From: Acidobacteriota bacterium
GTDB lineage: Bacteria; Acidobacteriota; UBA6911
Assembly (NCBI GenBank): GCA_016934295.1
Contig: JAFGTD010000154.1
Coordinates: 1 to 38,257 of the forward strand
Reading direction: 5' to 3'
DNA: 38,257 bases
Shown here piece by piece: positions 7,737 through 18,000 of the stretch. The first letter of the stretch is position 1. Every line of letters begins with the position of its first letter. The notes under the pieces are model-generated. The model ran no database searches and was not told the origin of the DNA. It saw only the letters and a list, made by a program, of their open reading frames with translations. The translations under genes were made by a program, and so were the position numbers.

Positions 7737-8603
7737 ATGGCGAAGCCGATTGTGGTAATTGGGGCGACGGGGCAATTGGGTACGGACCTGATGCGCCTGT
7801 GGCCGAAAGGTTCCGAAGCTGAAATCCTGGGCTTGAATCACGGCGACATTGAAGTCACGGATTATGATGCTGTCCACAGAAAACTGTCCTTGATGCAGCC
7901 GCGACTGGTTATCAATACCGCGGCGTACCATAAAGTCGACGCGCTCGAGGACAATCCCGAAAAAGCCTTTGCCGTTAATGCAATAGGACCGAGAAATCTG
8001 TCCTTTTCCTGCCGGGAACTCGATGCGGTATTCATCCATCTAAGCACGGATTATGTTTTCAGCGGAAACAAAAGAAAACCCTACAGGGAGTCGGATCCGG
8101 TCGACCCTGTCAATGTATATGGAATCAGTAAATCCGCCGGCGAAATGTTTGTTCGTTCCATCTGGCGGAAACATTTCATTGTCCGCTGCAGCGGCCTTTA
8201 CGGCGCCGCAGGGCCCTCCGGGAAGGGAACGAATTTTGTCGAGCTGATGTTGCGCCTCGCGCAACAGGACAAACCCGTCAAGGTAGTGGATGATCAGGTT
8301 CTTACCCCGACCCCGACTTCCCTGCTGGCCAAACAGATTGCGATCCTGAGCGGAACGGACAGGTACGGAACATACCATGCAACATGCCGGGGCAGTTGTT
8401 CCTGGTACGAGTTTGCCCGGAAGATTTTCGAATTTTCCGGACTGAAACCGGACTTGAAAACTCAAACCACCGCGCAATCGGGCACCCGAGCAACCCGGCC
8501 GCCCTATTCCGTGCTCGAAAACGAAAACCTTAAAAAGCTCGGCATCGATGCCATGCCGGCATGGCAGGCAGGGCTGGAAGAATATCTCGATGCAAAGGGA
8601 TAA
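7737..8603 (+). CDS. rfbD: dTDP-4-dehydrorhamnose reductase family (RmlD) protein
   Basis: RmlD reduces dTDP-4-dehydro-L-rhamnose to dTDP-L-rhamnose, or a related 4-keto sugar, with NAD(P)H. The 288-residue length is normal. It shows the glycine loop GATGQLG (residues 9-15), NTAAYHKVDALEDNPEKAFAVNA, LSTDYVFSG, and the catalytic VYGISKSAGE with Tyr and Lys. The C-terminal YHATCRGSCSWYEFARKIFE and RPPYSVLEN are classical RmlD substrate-domain features. GAGGA precedes the ATG. RmlA, RmlB and RmlC are not in this window, so rhamnose supply must rely on genes elsewhere, or the enzyme may work with the adjacent SDR on another deoxysugar. Confidence 0.9.
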   Translation: MAKPIVVIGATGQLGTDLMRLWPKGSEAEILGLNHGDIEVTDYDAVHRKLSLMQPRLVINTAAYHKVDALEDNPEKAFAVNAIGPRNLSFSCRELDAVFIHLSTDYVFSGNKRKPYRESDPVDPVNVYGISKSAGEMFVRSIWRKHFIVRCSGLYGAAGPSGKGTNFVELMLRLAQQDKPVKVVDDQVLTPTPTSLLAKQIAILSGTDRYGTYHATCRGSCSWYEFARKIFEFSGLKPDLKTQTTAQSGTRATRPPYSVLENENLKKLGIDAMPAWQAGLEEYLDAKG

Positions 8604-8703
8604 TCGACCGAACGCGATGAGGACGCCCGGGTAGCTGGAAGCACTTCTTCGAATTGCACCGGCGTTTTCCCGTCGCTCAATACTATTCGGAGTTTGATCG
8701 GAC

Positions 8704-9495
8704 ATGCGGAATACTGAATTTTTTTCCGGCCTGGATTGGCGCCAGGATCGAATGCTCTATAAAGACCGGGTCTTCCGGCTTCAGCACCATGTAAACGACA
8801 AGTGGGAGCTCGGGGGAGACTGTTTCATGTTCTACAAGACCCGGGCTCTGGTGGATCAATACGAAAAGTATTTTTCCGGCATACCGGGATTCAAAGCAGA
8901 AAATGTATTTGAACTTGGCATTTGGGATGGAGGCAGCGCCGCATTCTGGTTCGAATTTTTCGAACCCGGCAAGCATGTGGGCGCGGATGTACAAAACAAA
9001 ACGGACAGCCCGTATTTTGTTAAATATGTCGAAGACCGCGATATACGGGACCGGTTGAAAATTTACTGGAACACCGACCAGACCGATAGAAACCGTCTGC
9101 TCGATATCTACCGCAGAGAATTTAATGAACCGCTCGATTGTGTGATCGACGATGCATCCCATTTATACGGGCACACGAAAGAGAGTTTTGAAACGCTGTT
9201 TCCCCTCCTGCGTCCCGGCGGGATTTATATCATCGAGGATTGGGCCTGGGCCCACTGGAAATCTCATCACGACATCAATCATCCATTTTCGAGAGAAATA
9301 CCCCTGACACGCCTGATCGTTGAGCTGGCTGAAGCGGTCGGAACCGATTCGGGCATCATTTCGGACCTGAGCGTTCATCAGGGTTTTACGGTAGTGGAAC
9401 GAGCCCCCGGCGGAAATATCGTCCCGGGCGAGTTTCATCTGGACGATTTCATCGCGAGAATGCCGAAGTTTGAAGCTCAGGCTGCCGCTTCCTAG
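8704..9495 (+). CDS. SAM-dependent O-methyltransferase, CmcI/macrocin-type
   Basis: This 263-residue methyltransferase resembles the Methyltransf_24 / macrocin and cephalosporin-hydroxylase-like (CmcI) group. The SAM loop reads VFELGIWDGGSAAFWFEFF (residues ~79-97). The metal-binding region appears as CVIDDASHLYGHTKESFETLFPLLRPGG and YIIEDWAWAHW. Relatives methylate sugar hydroxyls, so O-methylation of a glycan residue is a reasonable inference. The 100-bp gap upstream contains no gene. The start ATG at 8704 lacks a strong Shine-Dalgarno sequence. It is followed 41 bp later by the GT4-TPR gene and is probably co-transcribed. Confidence 0.83.
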   Translation: MRNTEFFSGLDWRQDRMLYKDRVFRLQHHVNDKWELGGDCFMFYKTRALVDQYEKYFSGIPGFKAENVFELGIWDGGSAAFWFEFFEPGKHVGADVQNKTDSPYFVKYVEDRDIRDRLKIYWNTDQTDRNRLLDIYRREFNEPLDCVIDDASHLYGHTKESFETLFPLLRPGGIYIIEDWAWAHWKSHHDINHPFSREIPLTRLIVELAEAVGTDSGIISDLSVHQGFTVVERAPGGNIVPGEFHLDDFIARMPKFEAQAAAS

Positions 9496-9536
9496 GCCGG
9501 CAATTGCCGGATATTCTTCCGATGGAGGATTTGGTT

Positions 9537-11078
9537 ATGCCCGACAAGGTGCTTTTTATCAGTCACGACGCTACCCGTACCGGGGCTCCAATTATATTTT
9601 TGCATTTCCTGAAGTGGTTTCGCAAAAACACCGACATTCCGTTTCAAATTATCCTGAAGGACGGCGGTCCGCTTGAAGCGGAATTTCACGAACTGGGACC
9701 GACACACGGTCTGAACTGGAACAACGCCTATTTCGATCAGACGGAAAAGGAAAAATATTTATTCAACCTTGCAAAACAGGATTTCAGCCTGATCTACTCC
9801 AACACCGTAACGAACGGACAGGTACTGGCCTGTCTAGCCGAAGCGGACTGTCCCATCCTCACGCACGTGCATGAGCTCGAGTACCGCATACGCCATCAAA
9901 CCGACCCGGAAATCATTGCCGCAACGACGGCGTTTACCGACCATTACATAGCGGTATCCCGGGCGGTTAAACAAAACCTGGTGCTGAACCACGACATTCC
10001 GGAAAAGGCCGTATCCATTGTTCGCGGGTTTGTCCCGACGGAGGATGCTATCGCCGGATCCGGAGGCTGCCCGGACATACGCAACTCTCTTGGGATTCCC
10101 CCGGGGGCCCTTATTGTCGGCGCATGCGGCACATCCGACTGGCGTAAGGGTCCGGATCTTTTCATCCAGCTGGCGGCAGCGGTTCGGCGCAAACTTGGCA
10201 GCTCCGTTCATTTCTGCTGGGTAGGCGCCCAGGTTGACAGTCCCGAGTTTTCGGCGCTGGAACACGATGCCGGGATGGCGGATCTGGACGATTGCATGCA
10301 CTTCATCGGCCCTCAAAAGAATCCGGAGGATTATTTTTCGCTGTTCGATGTTTTTGTATCCGTCTCCCGGGAAGATCCCTTTCCGCTGGTGAATCTTGAA
10401 GCCGCGGCTCTTGGCATACCGGTTGTTTGTTTCGACAACTCCGGCGGCGGCAGGGAATTTGTAGGGAACGCGTGTGGATTTGTAGTGGACTATCTCGATA
10501 TAGCGGGCATGAGTGCTCGAGTTATGGACTTGCTGAAAGATACCGAATTGAGAACCAGGCTGGGAAATCAGGCGCGCAAAAAAGCCCGCGAGTACCATGA
10601 TATTTCTTCGGTTGCTCCTGAAATTCTAAGGGTGATGCAGGCGGTCGGCTCGGACTGGAATCAAACATTATATAGAGCCCGACAGCAAAAAGCCGTGCTT
10701 TTCGGAAACACCGGCAACAGGCTGCAGGCGCTTTTCTCTCTTCTGTCGGATCCCGGGCTTACGGATACCATGCACTCTTCGTTTCTTCAGCAACTCGCCC
10801 GGGAACTTCAGAATAAAGGTTTTTTCCAGGATGTATACAACCTTGCTTCGTGGTTGGACTTAAAGGGAGAGGGAGCCGGGGCCCAGCCGCTGTTTACTCT
10901 CATTTCCCGGTATGCCGCGGATGCCGATCGGGAACTGGCCGGGAAGGCCCTTTATAAAAAAGGATGTTTTGCAGCGGAAGAAGCGGAAGCCGTCGAGCAT
11001 TTCCGGAGTTGCCTGGAACTGTACCCGGGACACGGAGCTGCTCGAGAGCGGTTGCACGACCTGACTAAAACGGGTTGA
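9537..11078 (+). CDS. Glycosyltransferase family 4 with C-terminal TPR-like module
   Basis: The protein has 513 residues. The ATG at 9537 follows GGAGG (9524-9528) by 8 nt and is preferred to the in-frame TTG at 9504. Residues 1-365 are a GT-B GT4 enzyme: FISHDATRTGAPI, THVHELEY, AVSRAVKQNL, GTSDWRKGPDLFI and VSVSREDPFPLVNLEAAALGIPVV with FDNSGGGREFV. After residue ~400 comes a helical extension: FFQDVYNLASWL, then AGKALYKKG and HFRSCLELYPGHGAARERL. This extension is homologous to the end of the next protein. The extension probably mediates protein contact within a glycan-assembly complex (inference). Donor sugar unknown. Confidence 0.88.
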   Translation: MPDKVLFISHDATRTGAPIIFLHFLKWFRKNTDIPFQIILKDGGPLEAEFHELGPTHGLNWNNAYFDQTEKEKYLFNLAKQDFSLIYSNTVTNGQVLACLAEADCPILTHVHELEYRIRHQTDPEIIAATTAFTDHYIAVSRAVKQNLVLNHDIPEKAVSIVRGFVPTEDAIAGSGGCPDIRNSLGIPPGALIVGACGTSDWRKGPDLFIQLAAAVRRKLGSSVHFCWVGAQVDSPEFSALEHDAGMADLDDCMHFIGPQKNPEDYFSLFDVFVSVSREDPFPLVNLEAAALGIPVVCFDNSGGGREFVGNACGFVVDYLDIAGMSARVMDLLKDTELRTRLGNQARKKAREYHDISSVAPEILRVMQAVGSDWNQTLYRARQQKAVLFGNTGNRLQALFSLLSDPGLTDTMHSSFLQQLARELQNKGFFQDVYNLASWLDLKGEGAGAQPLFTLISRYAADADRELAGKALYKKGCFAAEEAEAVEHFRSCLELYPGHGAARERLHDLTKTG

Positions 11079-11145
11079 AGAGACAGGGTAAGGATTCCGG
11101 GTATCCTCCAATGCCTCTGATTTGAAACAATACGGAAAAAAGCAA

Positions 11146-12720
11146 ATGAACGCCAATGTCAAAATACTTGCCTTGAACTTTCCTCAATTCCACCCAATAC
11201 CCGAAAACGACATCCTTTGGGGCAAAGGTTTTACCGAATGGACGAATGTGACCAAGGCAAAGCCTTTATTCCGCGGCCACTATCAGCCTCAGTTGCCGAC
11301 CGATCTGGGTTTTTACGATTTAAGACTGCCCGAGGCAAGACAGGCGCAGGCGGATCTTGCACGGGAATACGGTATTCACGGCATTTGTTACTACCATTAC
11401 TGGCTTCATGGGCATCGCCTTCTTGAGAGGCCCGTGAACGATATCATTGCTTCCGGAAAACCGGATATGCCCTTCTGTTTGTGTTGGGCCAATGAACACT
11501 GGACCCGAAAATGGGACGGCCTGGAATCGGAAATACTTGTCCGTCAGGATTACTCGGATGAGGACGATCTTGCGCATATCCGATGGCTGTGCGAGCATCC
11601 GTTTCGCGATCCGCGGTATGTAAGAATCGACGGGAAGCCTGTTTTTCTGATTTATCGGGCGTTTCGGTTGCCGGATCCCGCCAGAACATGCCGGATATGG
11701 AGAGAGGAAGCATACCGGCTCGGCATAGGGGAGATATACCTTTGTCGAATGGAAACTTTTGTGGATGAAATCGGAGATCCTACTGAAATCGGTTTCGACG
11801 CAGCGGTCGAGTTTCAGCCGGACTGGAAGAATATGGGCCCCCCCCAGCGCCGGGGACCATTCTGGAGATCCCTTCGAAAGCTTGGCCTTTCAAATCGGGC
11901 GTTTGGAAACCACCGCATCTACGATTATGAAACGGTCGTCAAGCGGATGCTCCGGAAAGAAAAGCCTCCCTACAAGAGATTTCCATGCGTGACTCCCGGT
12001 TGGGACAATTCTCCCCGTAAAAAAACGGACGGTTTGATCATTCGCGACTCCAATCCCCGGCTGTATGAAATGTGGCTTACAGAAGCAATCCGGAAATTCA
12101 AGCCCTTCAGTGAGGACGAGAACCTTGTTTTTATCTGCGCATTGAATGAATGGGCGGAGGGGAATCATCTCGAACCCTGTCGTCGTTGGGGCCGGGCATA
12201 TTTGGAAGCAACGCGCCGGTCTCTTGAAGGTGCTTCGCTGCCGGAAACTATTAAGCCGGTGCTGAAAAACAGTTCCCGGGGTCGGGAACCGGCAGTGCCC
12301 GATTGGGCAAAAAAGAAAGATCCTATCCGGAGAAGCCTGAATATGGATGCCGCTTCCCTTTTTCAGCGCCTGCGGGATCTTTACTCCGGATCGAAGTCTT
12401 TCAACGAGGAAGAGAAGCAACTCCTCCAGGCCCTGGATCAAAAAGAAGTGTTTATTCATCTGTACAACATGGCATCTCTTGCGGCGGAGCGGCAGGATGA
12501 AAATGCGGCGTTCCGGCTGTTTCTATTGATCGGCGGCCTGATGCGGGGAGTGAATCCTGATTTAGCCGGTAAGTGCCATTATAAGCTCGCACTGCTCAGC
12601 AGCCCCGCAGCCGAAAGAAAAAAGCATCTTGAGGCCTGCCTTGAGCTGTACCCGGAGCACCGGGCTGCCCGAAAGTTGTTATACGAAATAAAGGAAAATA
12701 TCGCCACTTCAGCTGCTTGA
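11146..12720 (+). CDS. WbsX-type glycan protein (GH99-like domain) with TPR-like tail
   Basis: Residues 1-350 match the WbsX family (Glyco_tran_WbsX, a GH99-like TIM barrel found in polysaccharide clusters). Signatures are LALNFPQFHPIPEND, WGKGFTEWTNVTKAKPLF, GHYQPQLPTDLGFYDLR, CYYHYWLHG, CWANEHWTRKWDG and ICALNEWAEGNHLEP. The family is annotated as glycosyltransferase-like, but its fold suggests a glycoside hydrolase or lyase, so the activity is open. Residues ~400-524 form a helical TPR-like tail ending AGKCHYKLA and HLEACLELYPEHRAARKLL, closely matching the upstream GT4. The ATG at 11146 is preferred over the in-frame TTG at 11122. No signal peptide is seen. Confidence 0.88.
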   Translation: MNANVKILALNFPQFHPIPENDILWGKGFTEWTNVTKAKPLFRGHYQPQLPTDLGFYDLRLPEARQAQADLAREYGIHGICYYHYWLHGHRLLERPVNDIIASGKPDMPFCLCWANEHWTRKWDGLESEILVRQDYSDEDDLAHIRWLCEHPFRDPRYVRIDGKPVFLIYRAFRLPDPARTCRIWREEAYRLGIGEIYLCRMETFVDEIGDPTEIGFDAAVEFQPDWKNMGPPQRRGPFWRSLRKLGLSNRAFGNHRIYDYETVVKRMLRKEKPPYKRFPCVTPGWDNSPRKKTDGLIIRDSNPRLYEMWLTEAIRKFKPFSEDENLVFICALNEWAEGNHLEPCRRWGRAYLEATRRSLEGASLPETIKPVLKNSSRGREPAVPDWAKKKDPIRRSLNMDAASLFQRLRDLYSGSKSFNEEEKQLLQALDQKEVFIHLYNMASLAAERQDENAAFRLFLLIGGLMRGVNPDLAGKCHYKLALLSSPAAERKKHLEACLELYPEHRAARKLLYEIKENIATSAA

Positions 12721-12747
12721 TCCCGGTCGGCTAAAAAAGAGGGCACA

Positions 12748-14007
12748 ATGAAGAAGGTATCCGTCATTCTCCCGTGTTTAAACGAGGAACGCTACATCAG
12801 GGAGGCTTTCGAGTCGCTTCGGGATCAAACATATAAAAATCTTCAGATTATCCTTGTCGATAACGGATCCACGGACGCTTCCGTCCGTATTGCCCGGCAG
12901 ACAGTTGAGGGTGATGATCGGTTCCGGTTTGTGGCGGAACCGAAGAAAGGAATTGCCCGAGCCCTGAATCGGGGTCTTCAGGAAGCGGATGGAGACATTA
13001 TTGCCTTTCTGGATGTCGACGATTTTTATTGCGGAAATGCCATTCAACGTATCGTTGAAGAATTTGAAAACACCCATGCCGATTTTATTGCCTGTAACGG
13101 ATATTTAGTTGATGAAAACAGTGAGGTTTACGGAGAAATCGACGCCTACATATATTCTGAAGAAATGACTCCTTTGGTGCTTTTCCAAAAAAATATCATA
13201 TGGACGATGTCCTTTCTTGCCGTCAGGAAAAGCGTTGTAAATACGAAGTCCTTTTTTCCAGATGCCTATGATCGCCTTCCTGATTGGCACCTTATCCTGG
13301 ATTGCATCAGCCGGGGATTGAAAATACGATTTCTGGATGAACCTCTGGTCCACAAAAGATATCACGATCAGAATCTTGCCTACAATTCGGGATTGGTGGA
13401 GCCGCAGTCCATCCGGAGACTGCTGGAATTCATGCAGGCATGCCCGCGTATATCCGAGTTTTATAATGAGGATGACATAAAACGAATATTGACCGAGCGA
13501 TATATTCGTGGGGTTCAGTATTTCCGGCGCAAGGGTCTTTGGGACAGGATACCCGGCTACCTGGAAGAATACGTCGATTCAGGCCACCTCGACGAAAATG
13601 TGTATCGCTACTTCAATGCCATAGCCCTGTTGCATACCGACACGGATGCCTTTGTTTCTTACGCGGAAGACGGTCAAAGCCGGCACCCGCTGTGGCATTT
13701 TGTCCGCGGTTTAAGATTCTGGGTCGGGAAAGAATACCGATCGGCCTGCAGTGAATTTGAGGCGGCCTTTGTCCGTTCCCTTCTGCGGTTTCCCGAAGCG
13801 CTGAATTCATGGGCGCTCGCATGCTTTTTTGTGAACCGGGACCGGTCGGGCAGGCTGATCAGTCAAACACTGAGCCAATGGCCGGACTACAAAGACGCAC
13901 TGGAAAACCGGAAGTACATTCTTGAAGGAAGACCCGGTCAATTTAAACATACATTGACGTTAATGCCCGATTCGCTGAGCCGACTCACCGGGATCCCTAT
14001 GGAGTAA
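12748..14007 (+). CDS. GT2 glycosyltransferase with helical C-terminal extension
   Basis: This is a 419-residue protein. Residues 1-220 form a GT-A family 2 domain: VSVILPCLNEERYIREAF, LVDNGSTDASVRIA, KGIARALNRGLQEADGDIIAFLDVDDFY (DXD-type metal site), and RLPDWHLILDCISRGLKIRF in the acceptor half. Residues 230-400 are helical and repeat-like (IRGVQYFRRKGLW, LRFWVGKEYRSACSEFEAAF, SWALACFFVNRD), which I read as degenerate TPRs. AGAGGG precedes the ATG. It is the last rightward gene before a convergent junction of 66 bp with no clear terminator. Sugar specificity is unknown. Confidence 0.87.
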   Translation: MKKVSVILPCLNEERYIREAFESLRDQTYKNLQIILVDNGSTDASVRIARQTVEGDDRFRFVAEPKKGIARALNRGLQEADGDIIAFLDVDDFYCGNAIQRIVEEFENTHADFIACNGYLVDENSEVYGEIDAYIYSEEMTPLVLFQKNIIWTMSFLAVRKSVVNTKSFFPDAYDRLPDWHLILDCISRGLKIRFLDEPLVHKRYHDQNLAYNSGLVEPQSIRRLLEFMQACPRISEFYNEDDIKRILTERYIRGVQYFRRKGLWDRIPGYLEEYVDSGHLDENVYRYFNAIALLHTDTDAFVSYAEDGQSRHPLWHFVRGLRFWVGKEYRSACSEFEAAFVRSLLRFPEALNSWALACFFVNRDRSGRLISQTLSQWPDYKDALENRKYILEGRPGQFKHTLTLMPDSLSRLTGIPME

Positions 14008-14073
14008 CGCAGTCGCCCTGCCATGGATGGTGTCCCCGATACCCTTTAAAATACTGTAATGGAATAATCGGCA

Positions 14074-15000
14074 CTATTTGCGGGCGATAGCCCGAAGGAA
14101 GAGGCGATCGGGGCCGGATTCGGCAAAAATAGGAAAGGGTAAAGGTGGAGCAATCCCGCGCTTGACATTTTCCACAGGATCGACAGGATCGAAGGCGAAG
14201 CTCGTATCATAGGCGCCGTCGGCATCGAAGACCGGTCCGAAATTATCCAGCAGTAAAATATCGAGCTCCGCTCGTTTTAACAGATGCTTCAATCCATCCT
14301 GAGTGAAGAAAGTCAGATGCGGAACGTGCGGCGTGTCCTGGTTATACCACCACACGCGCTTTTTCGGGCAATGGGGCACCTCAATTACAAGAATACCTCC
14401 GGGTAATACGATATTTCGAATGCTCTCTATGAAACCCAGGGGTTCGGTAACGTGTTCCAACACATGGAGCATCAGAGCCGCATGAAAACGTGCATGGTTT
14501 AAATTCCGCAATACTTCGTCCGTTATCCCGGATGCAATGACATATTTGGCTACCTGGGATAAGGTCGGATGGCATTGGGCATCCGGTTCGACCGCGGTTG
14601 CTTCTATGCGGTCTCCGAACATTTCGCGAAGGGCATAGATTACATGCCCGTATCCGGCGCCGACATCAATAATCGGCATGGAATCCGGAAGCGGGGTTGG
14701 AAGAACAGAACGCATGAGGTGCGCCAGAGAAATGCCGCGGCTTAAAAACCAGAGATTGTCCGTCGGGAAACCGACCGGTGAGGCACAGTTGCGTCCGTCC
14801 TTGCGGTAGGTCTCTTCATAATATCCTGCCAGCATGGAGGGATCCGGCCGGGGATCCGCAAAATGGGTATGACAGGTGCTGCAGGACCAAAGGGAACAGC
14901 CTGTGAAAATATCGTCTTCCGGTCGGATCCGGCATATGTAGGGGAGGGCGTATTCAGTTGTTGTCCCGCCGCACGCAGGACATGCTCTGGGATGAGTCAT
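14074..15000 (-). CDS. Zinc-ribbon class I SAM methyltransferase
   Basis: This 308-residue protein has an N-terminal zinc ribbon (CPACGG near residue 8 and CSTC near residue 40) followed by a Methyltransf_23-type domain. SAM motif I is IIDVGAGYGHVIYALREMFG (residues ~109-128), then AVEPDAQ, LMLHVLEHVTEPLGFI and VLPGGILVIEVPH. Such two-part proteins are common in sugar biosynthesis clusters, where related enzymes C- or O-methylate deoxysugars. The start overlaps the upstream fusion gene stop by ATGA (14997-15000), so the two are translationally coupled. The substrate is not known. Confidence 0.87.
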   Translation of the reverse strand: MTHPRACPACGGTTTEYALPYICRIRPEDDIFTGCSLWSCSTCHTHFADPRPDPSMLAGYYEETYRKDGRNCASPVGFPTDNLWFLSRGISLAHLMRSVLPTPLPDSMPIIDVGAGYGHVIYALREMFGDRIEATAVEPDAQCHPTLSQVAKYVIASGITDEVLRNLNHARFHAALMLHVLEHVTEPLGFIESIRNIVLPGGILVIEVPHCPKKRVWWYNQDTPHVPHLTFFTQDGLKHLLKRAELDILLLDNFGPVFDADGAYDTSFAFDPVDPVENVKRGIAPPLPFPIFAESGPDRLFLRAIARK

Positions 15001-18000
15001 TGCAGATTGACTCCCGTACCGGATAGTAGACTGGAAATCCTGTCGAAAAATATATTTCTTTTTGAAGAAAGAGGAGGCAGGCCGTTTTCAATTTTCTTTA
15101 CGATACTGGAGCGATTTTTACAAATATTCCGGTAGAGGGCTTCAAACCTCTGCAGGTAATTATTCTCTTCAAGCCGGATACTGCAGTCGGCAAGATCGAA
15201 CAGCCCCAGGGCTCCTGCATTCTTGTGCTCGTAGTAGGCGCCGTGCGCAAGGCTTATTACAGGAACCCGTTCGCCCAGGGCAAAAATAATCGGGTGATGC
15301 TTCATCGTGATACAGGCATGGCTTAGGGAAATCAGGGCGCGGGCGATGCGGTAATCCTTGTTGTAGCGCAGCATTCGATAAGCAGCGTCGGGCAGGTTCT
15401 TTTCCAGATCAAGAAGCGTTTGTTCGTCTATCGCGGTCATGGGAAGACCGACGACGGGAACAGGATCCAGTTCCGCGAGGCATCGCAGGATGGCGGCAGC
15501 CCGGTCCAGAAGCCAACGTCGATCCGAGTCTTCGTTAAAGCCCCAATAATGCAGATTCAGTACGATAAAGCGCGAATCGACGATGGAAGGATTTATGTTC
15601 GAAACGTCAAGCAAACTTCGAAGCGCGCCAATCCCGGACGGATTTTCCATGAAAAGGGCGTCGTCGCAAGTTGTCATAACCTTTGACGGGCTTATTCCAA
15701 GGTTTTGCAGTGCTTCAACAGATGCATTCGAATCACGGGTTGCAACCAGGTGCGCCCGCTTAAGGCCCCAACCGGCCAGCCATCGTGAAAAACGGCTGTT
15801 CCAGACGCCGATGGTTTGTCCCGAAAGCACACTGGGCGTGCCGAACAAATGCGCCAGCCTGAGAACAAACATTCCATCCCAAAGACGTGAAAGAGTTTTT
15901 CCTGTGAGATAGCCCCCGCCGCAGAAAAAGATCAGGTCCGCTGTAGCGATTTCGTACAACAAAGCCGTGCGGCGCGCGTTGACAAACGAAATCGGTATGC
16001 GGTTCTTGATGAACCAGGCATTGATGAGTAGCCAGAAGGAGCGAAACAGGAATCTAAATTTTTTGCCCCGCGTAGGAAGAGAATATAGATCGGATATGTC
16101 CAGGTCGTAGAATGCGAGCCTCGAAGCCTCCCCGACGAGACACGCATCATGCAGAAAGTGCGTATCTCGGAGATCCGGCGTAAGGACCTTAATCAGGTAA
16201 TCCGGGAAACGCCGGGACAGTTCCCGCAGGGTAGCAGCGAGCTGTGCTTCATCGCCGGCATTTCTATAGCCGTATCCGCCGGCTACCAGGATCTTTTTCT
16301 GCCGGTACCATGGGCTTTTGCGTTTGGGCCGGTGCTCGCGACTTTTTATCCATGGAAGCTTTTTAATCCAATCCTGAAGATTGGTCTTCCCTTCCAGCGC
16401 CCAATCCTTTTGGGCACGAAGTAGCAGAGGATTTACAGCAAGAATTCGGATCGATGCGCTGAGTTCCAAATCGGTTATCTGTCGCCGGATCTGTTCCTCA
16501 AAAACGCTGGCAATAAGAATCAACAGGTCGGCTTCCCGTTCTTTTTTCAGAAACGACGGCGAACGGACCGGCACTCCTAATAGGGATGTGTCCTGTTTTC
16601 GGGGATCGCTGTCCACGAAGTAGCCGATGCGTCCGGCAAGAGCCCGACCGACATCCCGCCCGAGAGATCCCGTGCCCCAGCAGACTATAAGAGAACGGCG
16701 TTCATGGAGTATCCTGCGCCATAAAAACCTTCTTAGCCGATTCATTCCCCGCTTTGTCGTTGTTTCCGCATCGAAATTTTCAGCGGGCAGAGTGTGTTTG
16801 GGTCTTCCCATCAGTGTAAAAAGCAGGCGCCGTGTAATCTTTGCCGTAGTGTGTGTATAGCAGATCCTGGACAGAAACGAAGCCAGGCGGTATCGCAGAT
16901 AGCCGCTTTTGCGATTTTCCCGACTCCACCAAGGTTTGTTGAACCGGTCCATTATGCGGATTTGTTTATACTCGACGGTCGGTTCCTGGCAGTGTGCGAC
17001 CACGGATTTGTCGAGCGGCTCGAGTGTCAGTTCGGTATTGTTTTGAAACGCGTCCCGTAAATTCGAATTCCTGAGGATTACGATACTTTTCCCAAGGGGA
17101 TCCGATGCCCAGTGGCCCCAGGCATCCTTGACCGTTATATCGGCGCGGTGCCCCCAGAAATCGCTGCATAAGTGACAGCAGCCCATGGCGAACCAATACT
17201 CGCGCCAGGCATGGGTGAACAGAGACCGATAGCGGTTTTCAAGGGATACCTGTCTGCCGGAGACGTCAAACCGGATATTGAAATTATTGGCATCCGGAAT
17301 GCCGTCCTTGTTCCGAAGGTTGGCATCGAAGGAGACTCGGGGAGAAAGCCCGACCGTCTCCGCCAGTAAATCAATGAATTGACCGTTGACGTTATGGCTG
17401 CAGGCCAGAGCGACCGTCACCAGCGAAATGGCGCTATACTCCGGTTTTGCTTCCCAAAGATTTCGAACGGCTTTAATTACACAGGGCACGCCAACGACTG
17501 CCACCCGTCGTATAGAACCCGGAAGGAATTCGAGGACATTGTTATAACAGATAGGATGGTAGAAAGATCCCCGGCGCGCTTCGCACTCCTGCGCTGTGGT
17601 GCTTATCCCGGCCCTGAAATGAGGCTTGCCGATGCTTCCCTCTATCGGCTCTCCATGAATGACGGCATCCGCGAGCCCTGTTTTCAAAAGATGACGCAGC
17701 AGCGCGGTTACGGCTCCCCCGGATGCGCTCCGATGCCGCCGTTCAGGTTCAGGATCCCATGCCAGAAAGAAATCGGCTCCATCCATGCCGAAAGTCCACG
17801 GATCGCAAGAGGAAATCCGTTCCGCGTCCTCCCGAAGAGTCCGCGGATTATTGGGGCAGGTGGAAGAGCAGAGCCCGCAGTCGGTGCACAGCGATTCATC
17901 GACCCTTGGGATGTATTCGCACCGGTTTGTCCAGTGGATGGTGACTGCGTTAACGGGACAGATGACAGCGCAACAGCCGCATCCGATACAGGTGCCGGCA

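Noticed and set aside
14008-14073. Bidirectional terminator between convergent genes
   Set aside because: No stem of useful length followed by T runs is visible in these 66 bp.
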